Assembly (NCBI RefSeq): GCF_026914265.1
Contig: NC_069125.1
Coordinates: 74,587,546-74,651,545, forward strand
DNA: 64,000 nt
Direction of reading: 5' to 3'
DNA from: Mya arenaria
Lineage: Eukaryota > Mollusca > Bivalvia > Myida > Myidae
In this document: positions 47,001 through 60,814 of the stretch, in pieces
Position numbering within the stretch: position 1 is the first letter of the stretch
How the letters are laid out: each line of letters begins with the position of its first letter
Position numbers and translations under genes: made by a program
Notes under the pieces: generated by a model
Seen by the model: only the letters and a program-made list of their open reading frames with translations
Database searches by the model: none
What the model was told of the DNA's origin: nothing

Positions 47001-50000
47001 CAGTACCGGCGGGCCCAGCAGGAGCACCACTCATGATCAAATGAAGGGACTGGGTCAGGGTGATGTAGCATCTGCAGAACAATACAGGATACTCAAATGA
47101 TCACTTCCTGCACTTTTGAATTGAATAATTACAAATTGAGAAGAATTGTATGGTACTATAAATATACTGCAAACCCTTTATACCTGTCAGTAAGTGGTGT
47201 GATGACCAGACGTGGTGTGTTTCCTAAGTACTCATGGGAGTATCGGAACTGCGCATCACAGATGTTTGCAAAGCAGTCACGTTCATTGTCATCCCACCTG
47301 TGGCGCAGCTGAGATAGCCAGGCAAATGCCTGTGAGCTGTCAACTTTGGTAGTGATCAGTTTGCTGATCACATCACGAGCGTGCACATCTATGGTACAAA
47401 TGGTCATAATCTTCTGGCGGTCACCAGAACTCAGTTTGCCTATCAACATGACGATCAAAGCATTTAGCTGGGTAATCTGTTTTTTGTTATAGTCCTTCAG
47501 AGCATTTTCGTAGCCCTCTTCCAGTCTGCTGAAGGCAAAATTGACCTCAGTGGTCCACCAGATCTGTGTGCCACACAGTGCCACCTGTGCCGGGAAGTCA
47601 AACAGCCACTGGTCACGGGGCTTCTCCTCGTATGACTTGACGGCCTCAGTCATCTGGTATCGCACAGTAGCACAGTGGGACTCCAGTAGACGCATCAACC
47701 AAACCTCAACCTATCAATACAAATTTAACACATGTCAGCCATTTTCAACTTAAACAGAAGGAAAAAAATAGGAAAATCACATTGGAATATTTATTTTCTA
47801 ATATATAAAAGAAGGAATTTCTCCTACCTGTCCTCCAAGATCGCATTCCTTGTCGAGGTCGACATATTCACCATCCTTACTGAACATGCCAAGAGCAACC
47901 TTCGTATTGTTGCCTTTGTCATCCTGCTGAAACTTCAACTTCGCCATGCTGTCAAACAGCTTTGTCAGATGCTTAGCAACCTGTAATCAAGATAAAGTCA
48001 AAATGTAATTGAACAACAATCATGTGATTTGCCTAAACTGCCTTACACACTGTGAGCCATATACAATTTATTTGACCATGTATTTCCATAGAATTCACTG
48101 AAAGCTTTGGTTTACATACCACAGTAGGGTTGTTTCCATTGGACAAGATGTCGAGAAGATCAGCAGAGGACACAAAGTAGAACCTGGGGAAGGCAAGTCG
48201 CTTGGTCTCGAGGTACTCGGCCAGGGCCTTCTCACACAGAGTAAGATTGCCTTGCAGCCCCTCCAGCTTGTCAAACAGGTTTGGAATATTTGTTGCCTCA
48301 ACACAATTCTTGGTCTTTTCTACATCCTTCACAAGCTCCTACATAAACAAACAAACAACATATTTGAATCAATTTCACACATTCCATTTAAGCATAGTTT
48401 CAATCAACTGCTGTTTTAAAAATAAATGACCTGTAAAGTTTCACATCTGGTTAAAAAGAAACAATATACCTTGAAGTCAGTATCAATGCCATCAAATCTC
48501 TTGGAGTCCTCTGGCAGCTGGTTTCTGATATCCTCTGAACCGATGAAAATACTCTCCAAGTGTGACCATGTACGCTGCACCTCCATCCAGATGCCGATTA
48601 CCTGGTCAGCCGTTGACAGCTTCTTTTGCCAGCCAGAAACCTCCTGCAGGAAGTGGGCGATGTACTTGGATGTGAGCATGTTTTGCAGTTGCACCTGAAA
48701 TACACACAAACATTTGTATTTTCTATGACACAAAATACCTAGAAATCCAAGAATAACATCAGACAAGCTTAAAAACATGTAAACCCAAAACAACAGGTTA
48801 TTGTTTTCACCTGGTTGTCCTCTAGGGTTTCAATCAACTCCTCACTGGTCTTGAGCATGGTGATGCCTGTTCGTGGATGGGGATCATGTTCAAACTCCAT
48901 CTGGGCCCAAGTGACATCAAGCTCCTTCAGCACCTTCTCCATGCTCATTTCCTTCACAGCCTTGTCAACAATACCGCGAACATCATCCTCAAAGTTGTGC
49001 AGGTTTAGTGATAGCAAGTCAGCCAGTGTAGTGCTCTCATCCATCACAAAACGCACCTGTAACAAGCATGTATTTTGAATTAGGAATCTTCTCAACAGTC
49101 CATAAGGCTATTTCAAGATAGTTAGTACTTAGGTAAGAAAAAAATGGTTGTATCTGTACTGTGAATTACCTTAGTGGCTGCCATGAGCTGCTGCCAATGT
49201 CTCTCCCTGATGGCTGGGTTCTGGAGCTCGCTGACAGCCCTCAGTGATGTGAGCATGTTCTTCACTGTGTTCTCCACACCAGTGTACGTGTCCCAAGCAC
49301 GCATCTCCTTATCAAGGGACCTGTAAACACACAATACATATAAAAATGGGAAACTTTACTCTAATTAAAAGCAAATAATCAGTTTTTAAAATGACTCAAA
49401 CTTATATTTAATAACCATATTTGTCTAAACTCCTTGCTAACCTGATATCCTTGGCAAACTTCTTGCAGTCCATGTCCATCTGCTCGACATTGATTTCCTT
49501 CCAGGGCGTTGTTTTCCAATCGTCGATGCTACTGCGCACCATGACCACATAGTCCCATAATGTCTTCAGCATCTTGATCTCCTTGCGACACTGCTTGAGC
49601 TGCTTGAAGTCTGGCACATTCACCTCAAACAGGCTGGCTGACTCTAGCAGGGCCCTCATCTCCTTCTCCATCACAGCAATCTCCTCATGGAACTGCAACC
49701 AGAAACGTAACTGGTTCAAGTTAAGTTCATTAAAATGATTATTATCATCAGAATTTAAGAATGCCAGAAAAAGATGCCTGTTAAATAACCTATGACTAGC
49801 ATTTACAAAGGAAGATCTATCAATGGTTCAAACATTTTGCATACCTTATCTAGAGAATCATACGGCCTTTCGCAGTCATACTTAAAAGGTGGAATGGCAC
49901 GGAACCTTTCCCTGAACTTGTGTTGGTTGACGTCGAATGAGGCACTCTTGCGACGGATGTTGGCTACCTCATTAGCATGAAGTGGAGCCACCTGCTGCTT

Positions 50001-53000
50001 ACCCGTGATGGCAATCTTCTTTGTGTTGTTCCACTGCTCTGGCAGCTCCTGTCATGATAATAAAACATTGGTTATTCAACCAACTTGAATGTGAGTAGGA
50101 AATTTTTACCTACTTATCAATACGTTTTGATCATAAGGATCGTAGAAAAGGCCTTGAAATAGAATTCTAGGTTACAAATATTGTGAGTCCACACTGACCT
50201 GCAGCTGCATGTGAACTTCCTCAGGCATCTCTTGGTCATAAGTCTTCAGCAGTTCAATTGTCTGCTTGAGTGGTTCAAACATGTCGTCAGTGTTGGCCTG
50301 GCGCTCCTTGACAGCAGAAAGGTGCATCATGCAACCCACCAACCCATTGTAATCTCCCTCCTCCACAGGCTTGGTGAGACCATTGTCTGTCACCTTGATG
50401 AAGCCTGCCAGCTCCTTCAAGCTGAAGCCCAAATATTCCAGTTACAACAAGGTTTAACATTTGAGTAAGGGTATTGTACAATACATTTTTTAGAAAGTGT
50501 AATTCTAAAATAAAACAATGTAATATGTTTATCTGTTGATTTCTTGGGCGGATTAAGACTATGATAAATTAATTGAATCTGTGTGTCGAAATACAACAAC
50601 TAAGATCACTGAAGTATAATTGTAGAACTGAAGACAAGCAAGCAGTCTACAATAGTACATGACATGAAGCACCCTACCTGTTGGTGACATGGTCAATAAG
50701 ATGCTGTTTGAACATAAAGCTCCAGCGTTTGATGATGTTGAGCAGGGCCTGCTTGAACGGCTTGCTGTCGATACGGAACCAGTGGTCAAACACCTTCACA
50801 GGGTTGATCTGCTCACACTCCTCATAGATCTTCTCATAAGTGTCAATCTGCATGAATTTAAATAATTCCATAAGTTTCTTATCATTTATATCATAGTTAA
50901 AACTTAAATTTAGTAAATAGTAAATAACATGGTTTACAAATTGCCCTCTTGTATGAGCTGTTTTCATTATCTAAATATTTACATTAAATGACAGACATGT
51001 ATATCATCTACCAAACAATACCCACCTGTTCTTTGAACTGCTTGAGAGTGGGTGGGTTTTCGGGGACACCATCCTCTGCATGCTGTTCGATCTCCTCCGT
51101 GGTGAGCACATGGCCATACAGCAGGAACTGGCGCATGAACTCATTGCGGTCATCCACCCAGAGGTAGGCGTAGTTGTCAAAGGAGTTTCTGTACTCCATG
51201 CTCTTGTTCATGATGTTGTGTATGCGGTCCATGAGCTCCTGTCTCATCTCAGAGAGCTCCTCCATATCCTCCAGGTCTGGCTGGTAATGGTCCTGGAAAA
51301 TACCAAACCACATATTACCTCCATCAGTGACAACTGTAATATTTGCTGCCAGTGTGCACTATAGACTTACCGGATAACTACAAGCAAAGTACTGCTTATG
51401 AAAGCTCATTTTATTTTAAATCTTTTACGGAGCTAAAACGATATGCCTGTAACCATACTGTAATATATTGCAATTTACAGAGCCTGTACAGCAATAAACT
51501 GCATTGTTTACTTCATTCAGGACAAATTATTCCATCATCATAAAATTGATATTTTTAAAACATGAATCATTAAATAATTTACTGTAACATTTACTTTTTG
51601 CATCAAACGATGCAAAACATATTTATGAATAATGGTAAGGTTCATCATGTTCCAATTTTACAAGCACATTGCAATCATCTACAGCCAGTATACAGGTTTA
51701 ACCTTGTTTGTTTGTTTGTTTGTTTTTTTACTGAACCCTAATCCACAGAGGCTTAGTATTAAATACTAACAACACAATAATTCATTAACTTTTCTTACTG
51801 TCACTGCTCAAAACAGTTACAACATTTTAAAACATTTACAAGAAATTGAAAATATTTATTTACTTGACCCTAAGTATAATGCCAATAAGCATCAATGTCT
51901 TCTTTTTAAAGAGTGGTTAACAAATGTTAAAGTTAAAGAGCAGACATTAAAGTTTGATGTTCTGACCATACCAATAAAGCCGCTGGAAATGATGACAGAC
52001 AGTAAAAATAAAATACCTGTCCACTATGAGCAGCAAGGCGTTTGATGAGGGAGGCCTGTTTGTAGATGTCACCAACCAGCCCATCAACAAGGTCATAGAA
52101 GCCGTCGGGGACGCCAAACTCCAGTGATGGCTGGAAAATCATCTCAGGAGCCTGCAGCTCTAGTAGTGCCTGTAGTGGGGATAGTATTTAAACAGTCATT
52201 ATTGATTTATTTATTAGACCTTCTGATTTCATAAAAATGACAACGGTTCTATTCTACCAGTAAAGTCAATTTCATTTAAATAATTTAGATAAATTTGAGA
52301 TTAATTCTTTTGCACATATAAGTTAATTCTAAACAATTTAAAATTATGTAACATCTATTAATTAAGACTTAATTAACTAAATCTGAAGTACTGACCTTGA
52401 AGAGGTCATCTGGGTTGTTTTTGGCATCGGTGTTGTCCAGGAGGAACTTGAGACTGCAGTGGATCGTGTTGAAGAAGCCGTCAACCACCATCTCATCCAC
52501 ATAGTCGACATACGCCTTCCAGATGTCAGACGTGCTGTCTCCCTTGAACAACTCGAGATTTTTCTGTACGAGAAATATAAAGAAAGATTATGTTTTATAT
52601 TTTCACTACATCTTTAAGCATTGTTCAGCTCTAGATGGGAAGCAATTTGTTCTTATTAATAATTCTGTTTTGAAAATGTTCATAGATGATTGTACAATGT
52701 ACCTTGACGAGTCCATGGATCTGGTCTCCAAGGTCTGTGATCTCTTTGTAGCGCTTCTCTAGACGATCTTTCCTGTCTGTGAGGTTGAGCAGCGTGTCAT
52801 TCTTCTCTTCCTTCCTTGTGAAGAGCGGGTTCTTGCTCCATGTCGACATCAGCTTCTGAACCTCCTCAACGTTGTTCTTTGTCTGCTGCACGCGCGATTC
52901 AAGGTCAATCACTGTGTCTCTTGTGCTCTGAATGTATTCCCAGATTCCTGGAATACATTGAAAATGTGTAGAGTGCATTTCTTCTATTTGTATTACAATC

Positions 53001-56000
53001 GTCACCAAAAAATCATAATGTATTGTGTGCAATAACATGATCATCACTTAACTTTTGAAAACACATTCACACAAAGATGTTTTATATGTAAACATTTATA
53101 CATTTGACTGTACTTACCATCACTGTTCCAGTTAGAGGTGGTTTCAGCCTGCTGGAGCTTGCTGTCGATGTCAGCGATCTGGGACTCGATGAGGGGGAAC
53201 TCCACTTCTAGGACGGTAGTGCGCACCTTGTTGTACAGGCTCACAGTCAGGTCTAGGTTTGTCACAAACTTCCAAAGTGTGTCATAGCGACTGTAGATCT
53301 CCTTTGCGGCTGCTGGGACCTCCTCCTCTGAGCGAACCTCGAGGTACTTTACTTCCCGCAGTACTGCTACAAGCTGAGGGTCAAAGTTGACGGATATGAT
53401 CTTTGTCTCCTCATTGCGGTTGATAAGCGGTTGGTTGAGGTTGAATGAGCAGGCCTCATCCACACCAGCAATCCATTCCTTGTAGAGGTCCTGATCCCAC
53501 CTACAAGACAACAAAATGACAGCAATGTGAAATTTCATATCAGAAATGTATCCATAGGATGCAGATTTCCCAACTTTGTCACAAAAGCAGTCTGTTGCAC
53601 AACAAGAGTAGAGGCATAAATAAGCAACCCTCGAAATAAACCTACCTTTTTTGTCACTATTCTTTTAATTGTAATAAAGATATGAAGTCAAGACCTTTTT
53701 TCTATTTAACATTACAGTTGCCTTGATTGGGACACCCAGGTACACAGCTTCACATGCAGCTAAAATCTCTGTGAAGGATTTTGAATCTAACTTAAATACT
53801 TGTTTCGATATGTGTAACACTAAATCCATGCTATGTATGCTAAATTTTAATTATGTCAAGGGCCATAACTCTTCTAGGAACAGCCACAAACAAAACCCCT
53901 GATGCAAATCTTCATATACAGGTATACATTCCTCTTAATTTTCATCACTATAAATATGCATAATTTAGAGAAACATGCGACACAATATTGTGTGACAAAC
54001 GTACGGATGGAAAGATGGAAGGATAGAAAAAAGCAAATCTATATGTTGAATCCCTTTAAAGAGTGGGGGCATAAAATAAAAATGAATGTATTCATTAAGG
54101 TTTCAACATTTCAAATTTTGTAAATGCTGGAATGTTTACAGATTGTAATTCAGTCTATTGTATTAGGAATGCAGGACAAATACAGGTGAAGTAACGGAAG
54201 TGGTTACTTACTTGGCAAGCAGGTCCAACATCTCCTGGTGCTTGGTGAACACAAGCTTCGCATTCTCACTGTCCATCACACTGAAAACGCATACAGCAAA
54301 TTAACATACACATTGTAACAAACACTCAATCATTTACTAATTCATAATCCAGCAAATTATTTTTAGAGAGCGTTTTAACTAGTTTATAAGTGTTTTGAAG
54401 ATTAAGTTTAAATAAAAGATGTGCATTACAAAGAAATAAATTATCCTGATAGGCTTTTGCAGTGTTTTGATTAGAATAAAGTAATTGATAAGAATAAAGT
54501 TGTTAATTTTCATACAAGCTGAAAATTCAGTGCTGTTAGTGAGTGCTGATTAACAAAACTATTTCTATTGCAAAAATATTGAAACAAAACAAAATGCAAA
54601 ACATACAGTAAATGATGTTTTAACATGTTTTGGTATCATGTAACAGAAATCAGAGCGCAAGTGATATGTTTTCAAGGATTTATTTCTCCATTCCCGGAGT
54701 GTGCTAGAGCTTTCAGAACCATTGTGTGCATGTTCAGACCTGGACCAGAGCTGTTGAAACTCGGGAGGAGCAGCATAATGGATGTGCCTGCCAGCCGCCA
54801 TCGTGCATGGCTTAATGTCCTCAGGCTGAGGCCGTATTGCTCTTATATGGTCTTTGAAGTACTCTCTTTAATATAGATTAGATGGTGGTAACCCTGCCAA
54901 TAACTTTGAACTTGTACAAAGTTCTCCTTCTTTTGTACAATCAACAGGTGATCCATTTTAGGTTTTCTTTATAGTTTAGGTAATTCATCAGTTGAATTTA
55001 TATCAAAACTAATGTTTAGTTGAATTTGATGTGTATATAGATAGTTTTTAAGACACAGAAAACAGTGCTAAGTAAAACATTATCAAACTCAAGGAAATAT
55101 TTTCAGAGTTGATTGCAACAAACCAATTATAAAGGAAAGCGTGATGAGGTTAAAACACACTAATAATTGGCAAACAAGTTGAGCCGATCTTTTCTGTTGT
55201 ACTAACATTATAAACCAGCCACTCAAAATAATACTACCCATCAATTGAGTTTTTCAACATTTATGTTATTCATGTTATGTTTAATTTTGCCCCTAAAAGT
55301 GCAGAATCAGCATCATGGAAGCCTGGCTGTAATGGTTTTGTATCAAAACTTTAACCCAAACTTCAACCTAACACTTAACGTTGCCCATCTGCCCACCTGA
55401 CTGGATTTTGCTATTCAATCTTTAAAGGGATGTTTTAAAAAAAATGCGGCTAAAAACAAGAATTAAATTCTAAACTGACCAATTAGCTCCACTGCAAATA
55501 GTTTCAATGCGTATAATTACATGCTTTTAAAAACCTCAAACACTCAGTGATTGAAATAAGCACAAGCATGCAAGCCCGAATGAACCCCTGACTTGTAAAA
55601 TATTTTGTATTTTGTTATTTTTTATATAGTCGGGCTTGTTCAAGTAAATTTTACAATTAAATGCAATAGACTATTCAGGTTTGTTGAAAAAATCTCAATA
55701 TCAATATCTGACATAATCCAGACAGAATACATGCAAAAGATTTTTTATGTAAAAGATAAATTGTGATAGATAAACATTAACAAACTGGATAGATGTAACT
55801 GAAATTTTAATCTTTTATACTGTATATGGCTGCTTAGTTGTTACTTGTTATGTTATGAACTTGAAGCATATACAGTACTAACAAATCAACACAAATTGTT
55901 TTTGATTGCTATTTTTTCTTGCATGCAACAAACAGTAAACATTCAAAACTGAAATCCAAAGTTAGCAATGATTTTCTATACTCACATTCTAAGGTTTTGA

Positions 56001-59000
56001 AAAAACAACAACACAGATACAAATCTATTGTACTTGAGTAAAATGTATATTGTAGGAACAATTCAAGAAAGAATCAAAGACAGATAATTAATAACATCTT
56101 TTAGAAGAAATAGGTTACTTACGGGTGTTCAAGGTGCTTGAAGTTGGCCATGGGGATGCTGATCCTCTCCCGGAGCTCCTGTGCCCATTTAAGGCCACCA
56201 GTCATGTAGGGCATGTTCTTGTGGATGGGAATCTTGCCTCTTTCTGCCTTCAGGGTCATCTGCGCGTCGTAGATCTCCTTGGCTGTGTCAAGTTCCTGGT
56301 TCATCATGTCTACAAGGATTGGGTATTTTTCTTCAAAGTCCTTCTTGATAAGTGGTCGGTCTAGCAAGGTACCCAAGATGTCTAGCAGCTGCAACACAAC
56401 AAACACATTACAACCTACTCAGGTTAGTCACATACATAACTGTTATACAAACAAGATATGACAGTCCTTTGTTTTCCATCAAGAATTTATCAAATTAAAA
56501 TTAGAATAACTAATTCCAACCTATAACGTGACGTAACCTCGTGTGAAATATTCACTTTTGTTGTTTTCAAGGTGAAAGACATTGCCATCATTATTGCAAT
56601 CAAGCAGTTTTTAATTCTTTATGCTTAAATTTTGTATTAAAAGACTTTTGATTGTATTTTATTAGAAAAAACACGTTTAACTGTATGCCCACTCAACATT
56701 ATTTCAGAAATGAACGATGCCATTTTGTGTCCCAGCCTTGTACATGCTGATATTTACTTTGGATAGAAAAATGGGCCAAAATTCTTAACAATGAATTATC
56801 ATTTATATTTCATTGATTAATCATTATAAACCACTGGAAAGCATACAAAAAAACAACTTTATCAATCAAGTGAATACCTTAAATGCATTTTCCAAACCAG
56901 ATGCATCATCAAAAGCCTGGCAGATGATGGTGGCCATCCTGCGATCAAAGTCTTCCACAATCTCTTGAAACTTGTGGTATTCATTGATGAATGTCTGAAA
57001 ACAGATAGCTACCATTTTAATCAAATTTCATTGAACACAAAAATTATTTATCAATTGTCAAAAAAATCTTGTTTTATTTTGTATGTGAAGCATTTTAGTA
57101 ATAGCCCAATATATACCGGATCGTTGGGATCGAGGCAGTCATAGGTGGCGTCTGTGAAGACCTTGTAATGTGCGTGGAACTCCTCAAAGATGTTGACAAC
57201 CTGCTGGCTGAGCACCTTGCCCTTGATCCCACCCAGCTCAACCTTCTCCAGCTTCATGAACTCCAGGGCAGACTCCATCAGGTCCTGACACACACAAACA
57301 CACAGACATGAGGAAAATTGGAACAAACACATACTTAACAGTTAACATTACATGGTTGCTAAAGTTAAACAGCAATTTGTTAAGCGCCCATATCAAGACA
57401 AGCCCTGTATGGATGCCCTAACCAGTTGGCCACGGAGAGGGTATATATATACCTTCTATTCCAAACTTTTTATTTCTTAGAGTATTTTTTTCTCTTGTGA
57501 TATTGTTATTGCTCACCTTGACAGTTTCCACCCGTTCACAGAACTTGTCGTATCTTGCAAAGACAAGCTGAGGAGCAAACTCCCATTCCCGGGGCTCCTT
57601 CCCATCCTTGAAGTACTCAGATAGCTTCTTGCGGTGGACCTCATACTCATCCCTGAAACCCTTCAACACGTCACATGCCTTACGCACCTTGCCAATCACC
57701 TCCTCCACCTCACCTTTGAAGAGCTCCATTGGCTCCAGGAAGTTGCTTGCCTGAGAATTTGATACATATTTCGTTATACTTGGTGCTGTTCAAGAAATTT
57801 GTAGACTTTCAACATGAATATTGTATATATAGTGGATTACAAACATAAGACATGATGATATTCTGCTCTTCAATATAAATGTTGTTCTCACATTCTACTT
57901 CTATTTCATAAGGTATTAGGTGACAAAATTTGAAATCCATGTATGATTCACAACATAACCATTTATATTTCAGCTTAAGCCGTCCTATTGTTTCATGGTT
58001 CAACTACTGCCTTGATCATAAAAGATCAGCTGCTCATGTTACATGTAGGTGAAAAATAACATTCAGGTCTTTAACATGATTTAACATGTGAACAAATTTG
58101 GAAGTTACTTAATAAGTTCTAGAACAGCCCTCATAATTTTTTACCAGATATTGACATTACAGAATTTATGTCTTTAAAATCTGTTATATGACGTAGTATA
58201 ATGTCATTGTGTATGTACACTTCCTATATAATCTACATTCCAGAAATTGAAATTACAATGTTCTCTATTACATAATTTATTAAATTTCAGTGTGATAACA
58301 ACGTCAGTATTCACTAATTCTATTAAGGGCTCTACATGATTTACAATTGAATATTTGAATAAAATTATTAGCATAAAAAAGCTTGAGTTCAACCAGAATG
58401 GCCTGGAAAAATGCCAAGAATTCATGCTTGCGCCTTTTTATCAACATTTTAGACAGCGTCTTGTAAAGAGTTTTTTTAAATATCTGTAATCTTTTCAATC
58501 AATAATGAGTAATATCGATTCTGTGGCTTAGTTCCAACATGTCTTCTTAAGTTTGGCAATGATTTCTTGCCCATGTTACCACATTAATGAAACATCATTA
58601 ATTGAGCAAAAACACATGATCATATAACACTTACATATAAGCAAAATTTGTAAACACTTCAAGTTGTCTCCTATAGCTCTGACTACTATTTACTTAGCTC
58701 ACCATCTGAATGATCATGTTGCACATTTCTTGCAGGAGAACAATGATGCGCGCGGGTGTGTTGTAGTACTCTGAGTTGGCCCACACCAGACACAGGGCGT
58801 TCATCATGGGACCAAACAGCTTCTTGCTCTCATCAAACTCAGCCTGCTCATAGTCCTCAAAATGGTGTCGCATGGGTTTAAGGTACATGTTGATGTCCTG
58901 TGCCTCTGTCAGAGCTGAAGAAGACAAATATTCTTTTATATTAGACTTTAGTCATGCTTTCCACTTGAAGCTGATTAAGACAAAAACTTAATTATGAATT

Positions 59001-60814
59001 TCTATCTATATTCATACAAAAACTTATGAGATATTGTGAGGATTATAGCCTATTCATACAGAATATAATTTCAATGAATGTTAAATGAACAGTAAGTGTG
59101 ATTAAACTGGTACCTGCAACACAGTCTCGGAAGATCTCCTTGAATGAGATGAAGTAGCTGCTTCCAGTCTTCTCCAACAGCTCAGCCATCTTTCGCACTT
59201 TAGGATCCCTCAGCTGGAAAAAAAATAGTCAGGTCATTTAGACTAATTCCTTAGGTGGATTTATTGATTTTATGTGAAGAGCTGTACTTGTTTTAATTTT
59301 TAGTACACACATAAAATTAACAAAAGAATTCACAGAAAACATTTATGATATTAACCTGTTCATAGATGCACTCTAAGTTCATTGCTTTGTTCTTCCAGAA
59401 CTCAAGCTCAACAAAAGGTGTAGGATTCAAGCCCTCAAGGAGAGGCTGAGCAGAGTCTTTCTTCAGCACATCTTGGATCTGATGAGTCCACTCAATGACC
59501 ATTGACTCAATGGTGTGAATCAAAGCTCTGTCAAGGCTGTCGGCACTGTAAGCAATAACATTTTATTAAATACTGTATACAATAAACAGGAAAAAAATCA
59601 AAGAAATTTTGTTTATAATATATATTCAATTTGTAATTACACAAAAGCACCTATTACTCTTTTTACAGCAATCTAGACTTTTAAAAAAGAAAGAATAAAA
59701 TATAACCTGTCCAGCTCAATCTCATGGACTCTTTCAGCTCCAACAGGCAGGGGCAGAAGGGTTTTGCCCTTGGCTTGACCGGAGACAACAAACACATTTC
59801 CTTTCAAGTTGTGGACATGGCGTGTAACATCTTTCGAGACAACATTTGGCCAGTGGTCATGGTTTCTCTCATTGGAAAGTAGCGGCACAAGAACCTAAAA
59901 TGCAATTTCACATAAAAAACATGTACATTACATTTAGATTGTTTTAATTTACTGGTAGATATGAATTTATCTAAATCAACATATAAATGTTATTCTGTTA
60001 ATTCTTCACAATATGATATCCAACAAACTAGAAAAAGTCATGATTTGGTACAAATGCGTTCAATGATGTTCCAACTTGTACTCAGTAAATGTTTTTTGTT
60101 GTTTTTTTTAAAAGGGCAGATAACAACCAAGCAAATTTCCATTGCCAAAAGAAGTTTAGTAAATTGTCTCTTTGATATCATCTTCAACTGCCAGTTATCA
60201 GTTTTATTACACAAAATATTTGATAGCCTTAACCATTTAATTCTATGACTGCAGAAGGTTGATAATGCTGCTTTTCTTATTAAGGTGCCTTCAGAAACAA
60301 AAGGGTGCAGCACCCTTCCATAACTCCTTAGCTAAAACACTTACATTATATATTTACAAAATGAAAAGGTAAACCAAGGCAGTTGAATATCAATGCTATG
60401 ATTTCTGTTGTTTGTTGAGAAAATGAATTAAAATAAGAACAACATGTTTACCTCATCTACAAACGCAGAAAGTTGATCCAATGGCGAGTATGACAGATCA
60501 CCATACAAAACAGCTTGTCTAAATGGAATGTCCTTTGGAAGTGCTTCTTTGGACTTCTTCACAAAATAACAAGCTTTCTGCTTAGGGTTCGATGGCCATT
60601 CATACTGTGCAGTCAGAGACCCGCCTGGGTTACTCACAATGATGAGCGATTGGAGGTCTGCCTTTTCGAACCATTCCAAGATCATTTGTTTCGTTTCGTC
60701 CACGTTGTACATCTTCATGAACTTGTCTGGCTTGCATTTTGTCGTTTTTATCACGTAGTCCGCTATAAATTCAACGCGGCTATCGCCTAACTCTAAGTCC
60801 TTCACAGACGACAT
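30907..60814 (-). CDS. DNAH17: Axonemal dynein heavy chain, outer-arm beta type (DNAH17-like), complete
   Basis: The ATP-driven motor of the outer dynein arm of cilia or flagella; it slides doublet microtubules. I could splice 52 core exons, all GT-AG, totalling 13,401 nt after allowing for two missing bases: 4,466 aa, close to vertebrate DNAH17/DNAH9 (about 4.46-4.49 thousand). Start ATG 60812-60814 ([10 protein letters not shown]), stop TAA 30907-30909 after VALLLQV. P-loops: AAA1 GPAGTGKT (about residue 1850), AAA2 GPAGAGKS (2131), AAA3 GNAGTGKT (2458), AAA4 GVGGSGKQ (2803); Walker B CFDEFNR in AAA1. The N-terminal tail ([19 protein letters not shown]) favours DNAH17 over DNAH9/11, from memory. 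Exon blocks are listed in the following entries. Oddities: a candidate extra exon (44841-44936) and frame disturbances in exons 40 and 43. Confidence 0.93.
35427..37869 (-). other. DNAH17: Dynein exons 41-43 (stalk, microtubule-binding tip, AAA5)
   Basis: Exons: 37869-37375, 37237-37091, 36882-35427. Exon 41 carries the outgoing coiled coil ([21 protein letters not shown] in part), exon 42 the start of the microtubule-binding tip ([17 protein letters not shown]), and exon 43 the returning coil and AAA5. Exon 43 is 1,456 nt, two short of 486 codons. Frame changes near 36,625 (A-run in AAGGAAAACTG) and near 36,001 (GAAACATG) each fit one missing A. Confidence 0.88.
38608..40267 (-). other. DNAH17: Dynein exons 37-40 (AAA3 end, AAA4)
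   Basis: Exons: 40267-40028, 39888-39727, 39550-38927, 38769-38608. AAA4 P-loop GVGGSGKQ is intact in exon 39. Exon 40 keeps its expected 162-nt length, but the stretch that should encode RVRSRKFPA sits one frame off between about 38,742 and 38,690, with an in-frame TGA; correct frame returns at SIDWFHEWP. Two compensating indels are implied. Confidence 0.88.
40268..41469. other. Dynein intron 36 (1.2 kb), nothing recognised
   Basis: AT-rich intron without an open frame of family resemblance or an ordered repeat. Confidence 0.55.
41470..44156 (-). other. DNAH17: Dynein exons 30-36 (AAA2, AAA3)
   Basis: Exons: 44156-43962, 43776-43566, 43375-43248, 43080-42932, 42775-42493, 42287-42114, 41943-41470. 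AAA2 P-loop GPAGAGKS lies in exon 31 and AAA3 P-loop GNAGTGKT in exon 36. AAA2 keeps [22 protein letters not shown] in shortened form ([10 protein letters not shown]). Exon 32 uses the less usual donor GTCGGT. Confidence 0.92.
44841..44936 (-). other. Candidate cassette exon, 32 codons, between AAA1 and AAA2
   Basis: Open for exactly 96 nt, phase 0 at both ends, with acceptor TGTGGTAG preceded by a branch-like TACTGAT and donor AAG|GTATCG. It encodes [19 protein letters not shown] and 13 more residues, acidic and Ser/Pro-rich. It would insert 32 residues after residue 2048, at a point where vertebrate paralogues run straight from PEDQ to VLMR. It could be an alternative exon or chance. Transcript reads would decide. 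Confidence 0.45.
45267..47071 (-). other. DNAH17: Dynein exons 26-28 (AAA1, main ATPase)
   Basis: Exons: 47071-46915, 46756-46494, 45498-45267. AAA1 has an intact Walker A (GPAGTGKT) and Walker B (CFDEFNR), and the arginine-rich [16 protein letters not shown] segment. This is the main ATP hydrolysis site. The block ends at [10 protein letters not shown] (residue 2048), where the candidate cassette exon would join. Confidence 0.92.
47184..54280 (-). other. DNAH17: Dynein exons 10-25 (tail end and linker, DHC_N2)
   Basis: Exons: 54280-54212, 53500-53118, 52947-52703, 52563-52396, 52169-52017, 51292-51026, 50847-50678, 50421-50199, 50048-49845, 49692-49442, 49320-49170, 49056-48811, 48694-48470, 48338-48120, 47980-47828, 47710-47184. 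They cover about residues 613-1831. The linker, the lever that moves across the AAA ring, includes [32 protein letters not shown] and [19 protein letters not shown], all hallmarks of axonemal heavy chains. Confidence 0.9.
53845..54080 (+). repeat. Dispersed repeat remnant in dynein intron 10
   Basis: Contains TCAAGGGCCATAACTC, then GCGACACAATATTGTGTGAC, ACGGATGGAAAGATGG and AGTGGGGGCAT in an order I recall from a very common non-coding repeat of bivalve and gastropod genomes. No ends or target duplication could be fixed. Confidence 0.45.
54281..56122. other. Dynein intron 9 (1.8 kb), nothing recognised
   Basis: The longest intron of the gene. AT-rich; short open frames near 54,565-54,876 on both strands have no family resemblance. 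Confidence 0.55.
56123..60814 (-). other. DNAH17: Dynein exons 1-9 (tail, DHC_N1)
   Basis: Exons: 60814-60452, 59894-59707, 59545-59356, 59213-59114, 58914-58703, 57750-57517, 57284-57117, 56994-56878, 56388-56123. They encode about residues 1-613, the N-terminal tail that dimerises and binds intermediate chains. The intron at 57,751-58,702 and the other introns hold nothing I recognise. Confidence 0.9.

Noticed and set aside
30907-60814. Dynein as a pseudogene because of frame breaks
   Set aside because: 52 exons have correct splice sites and phases, all four P-loops are intact and total length fits the family; the three disturbances are local and partly in homopolymers.
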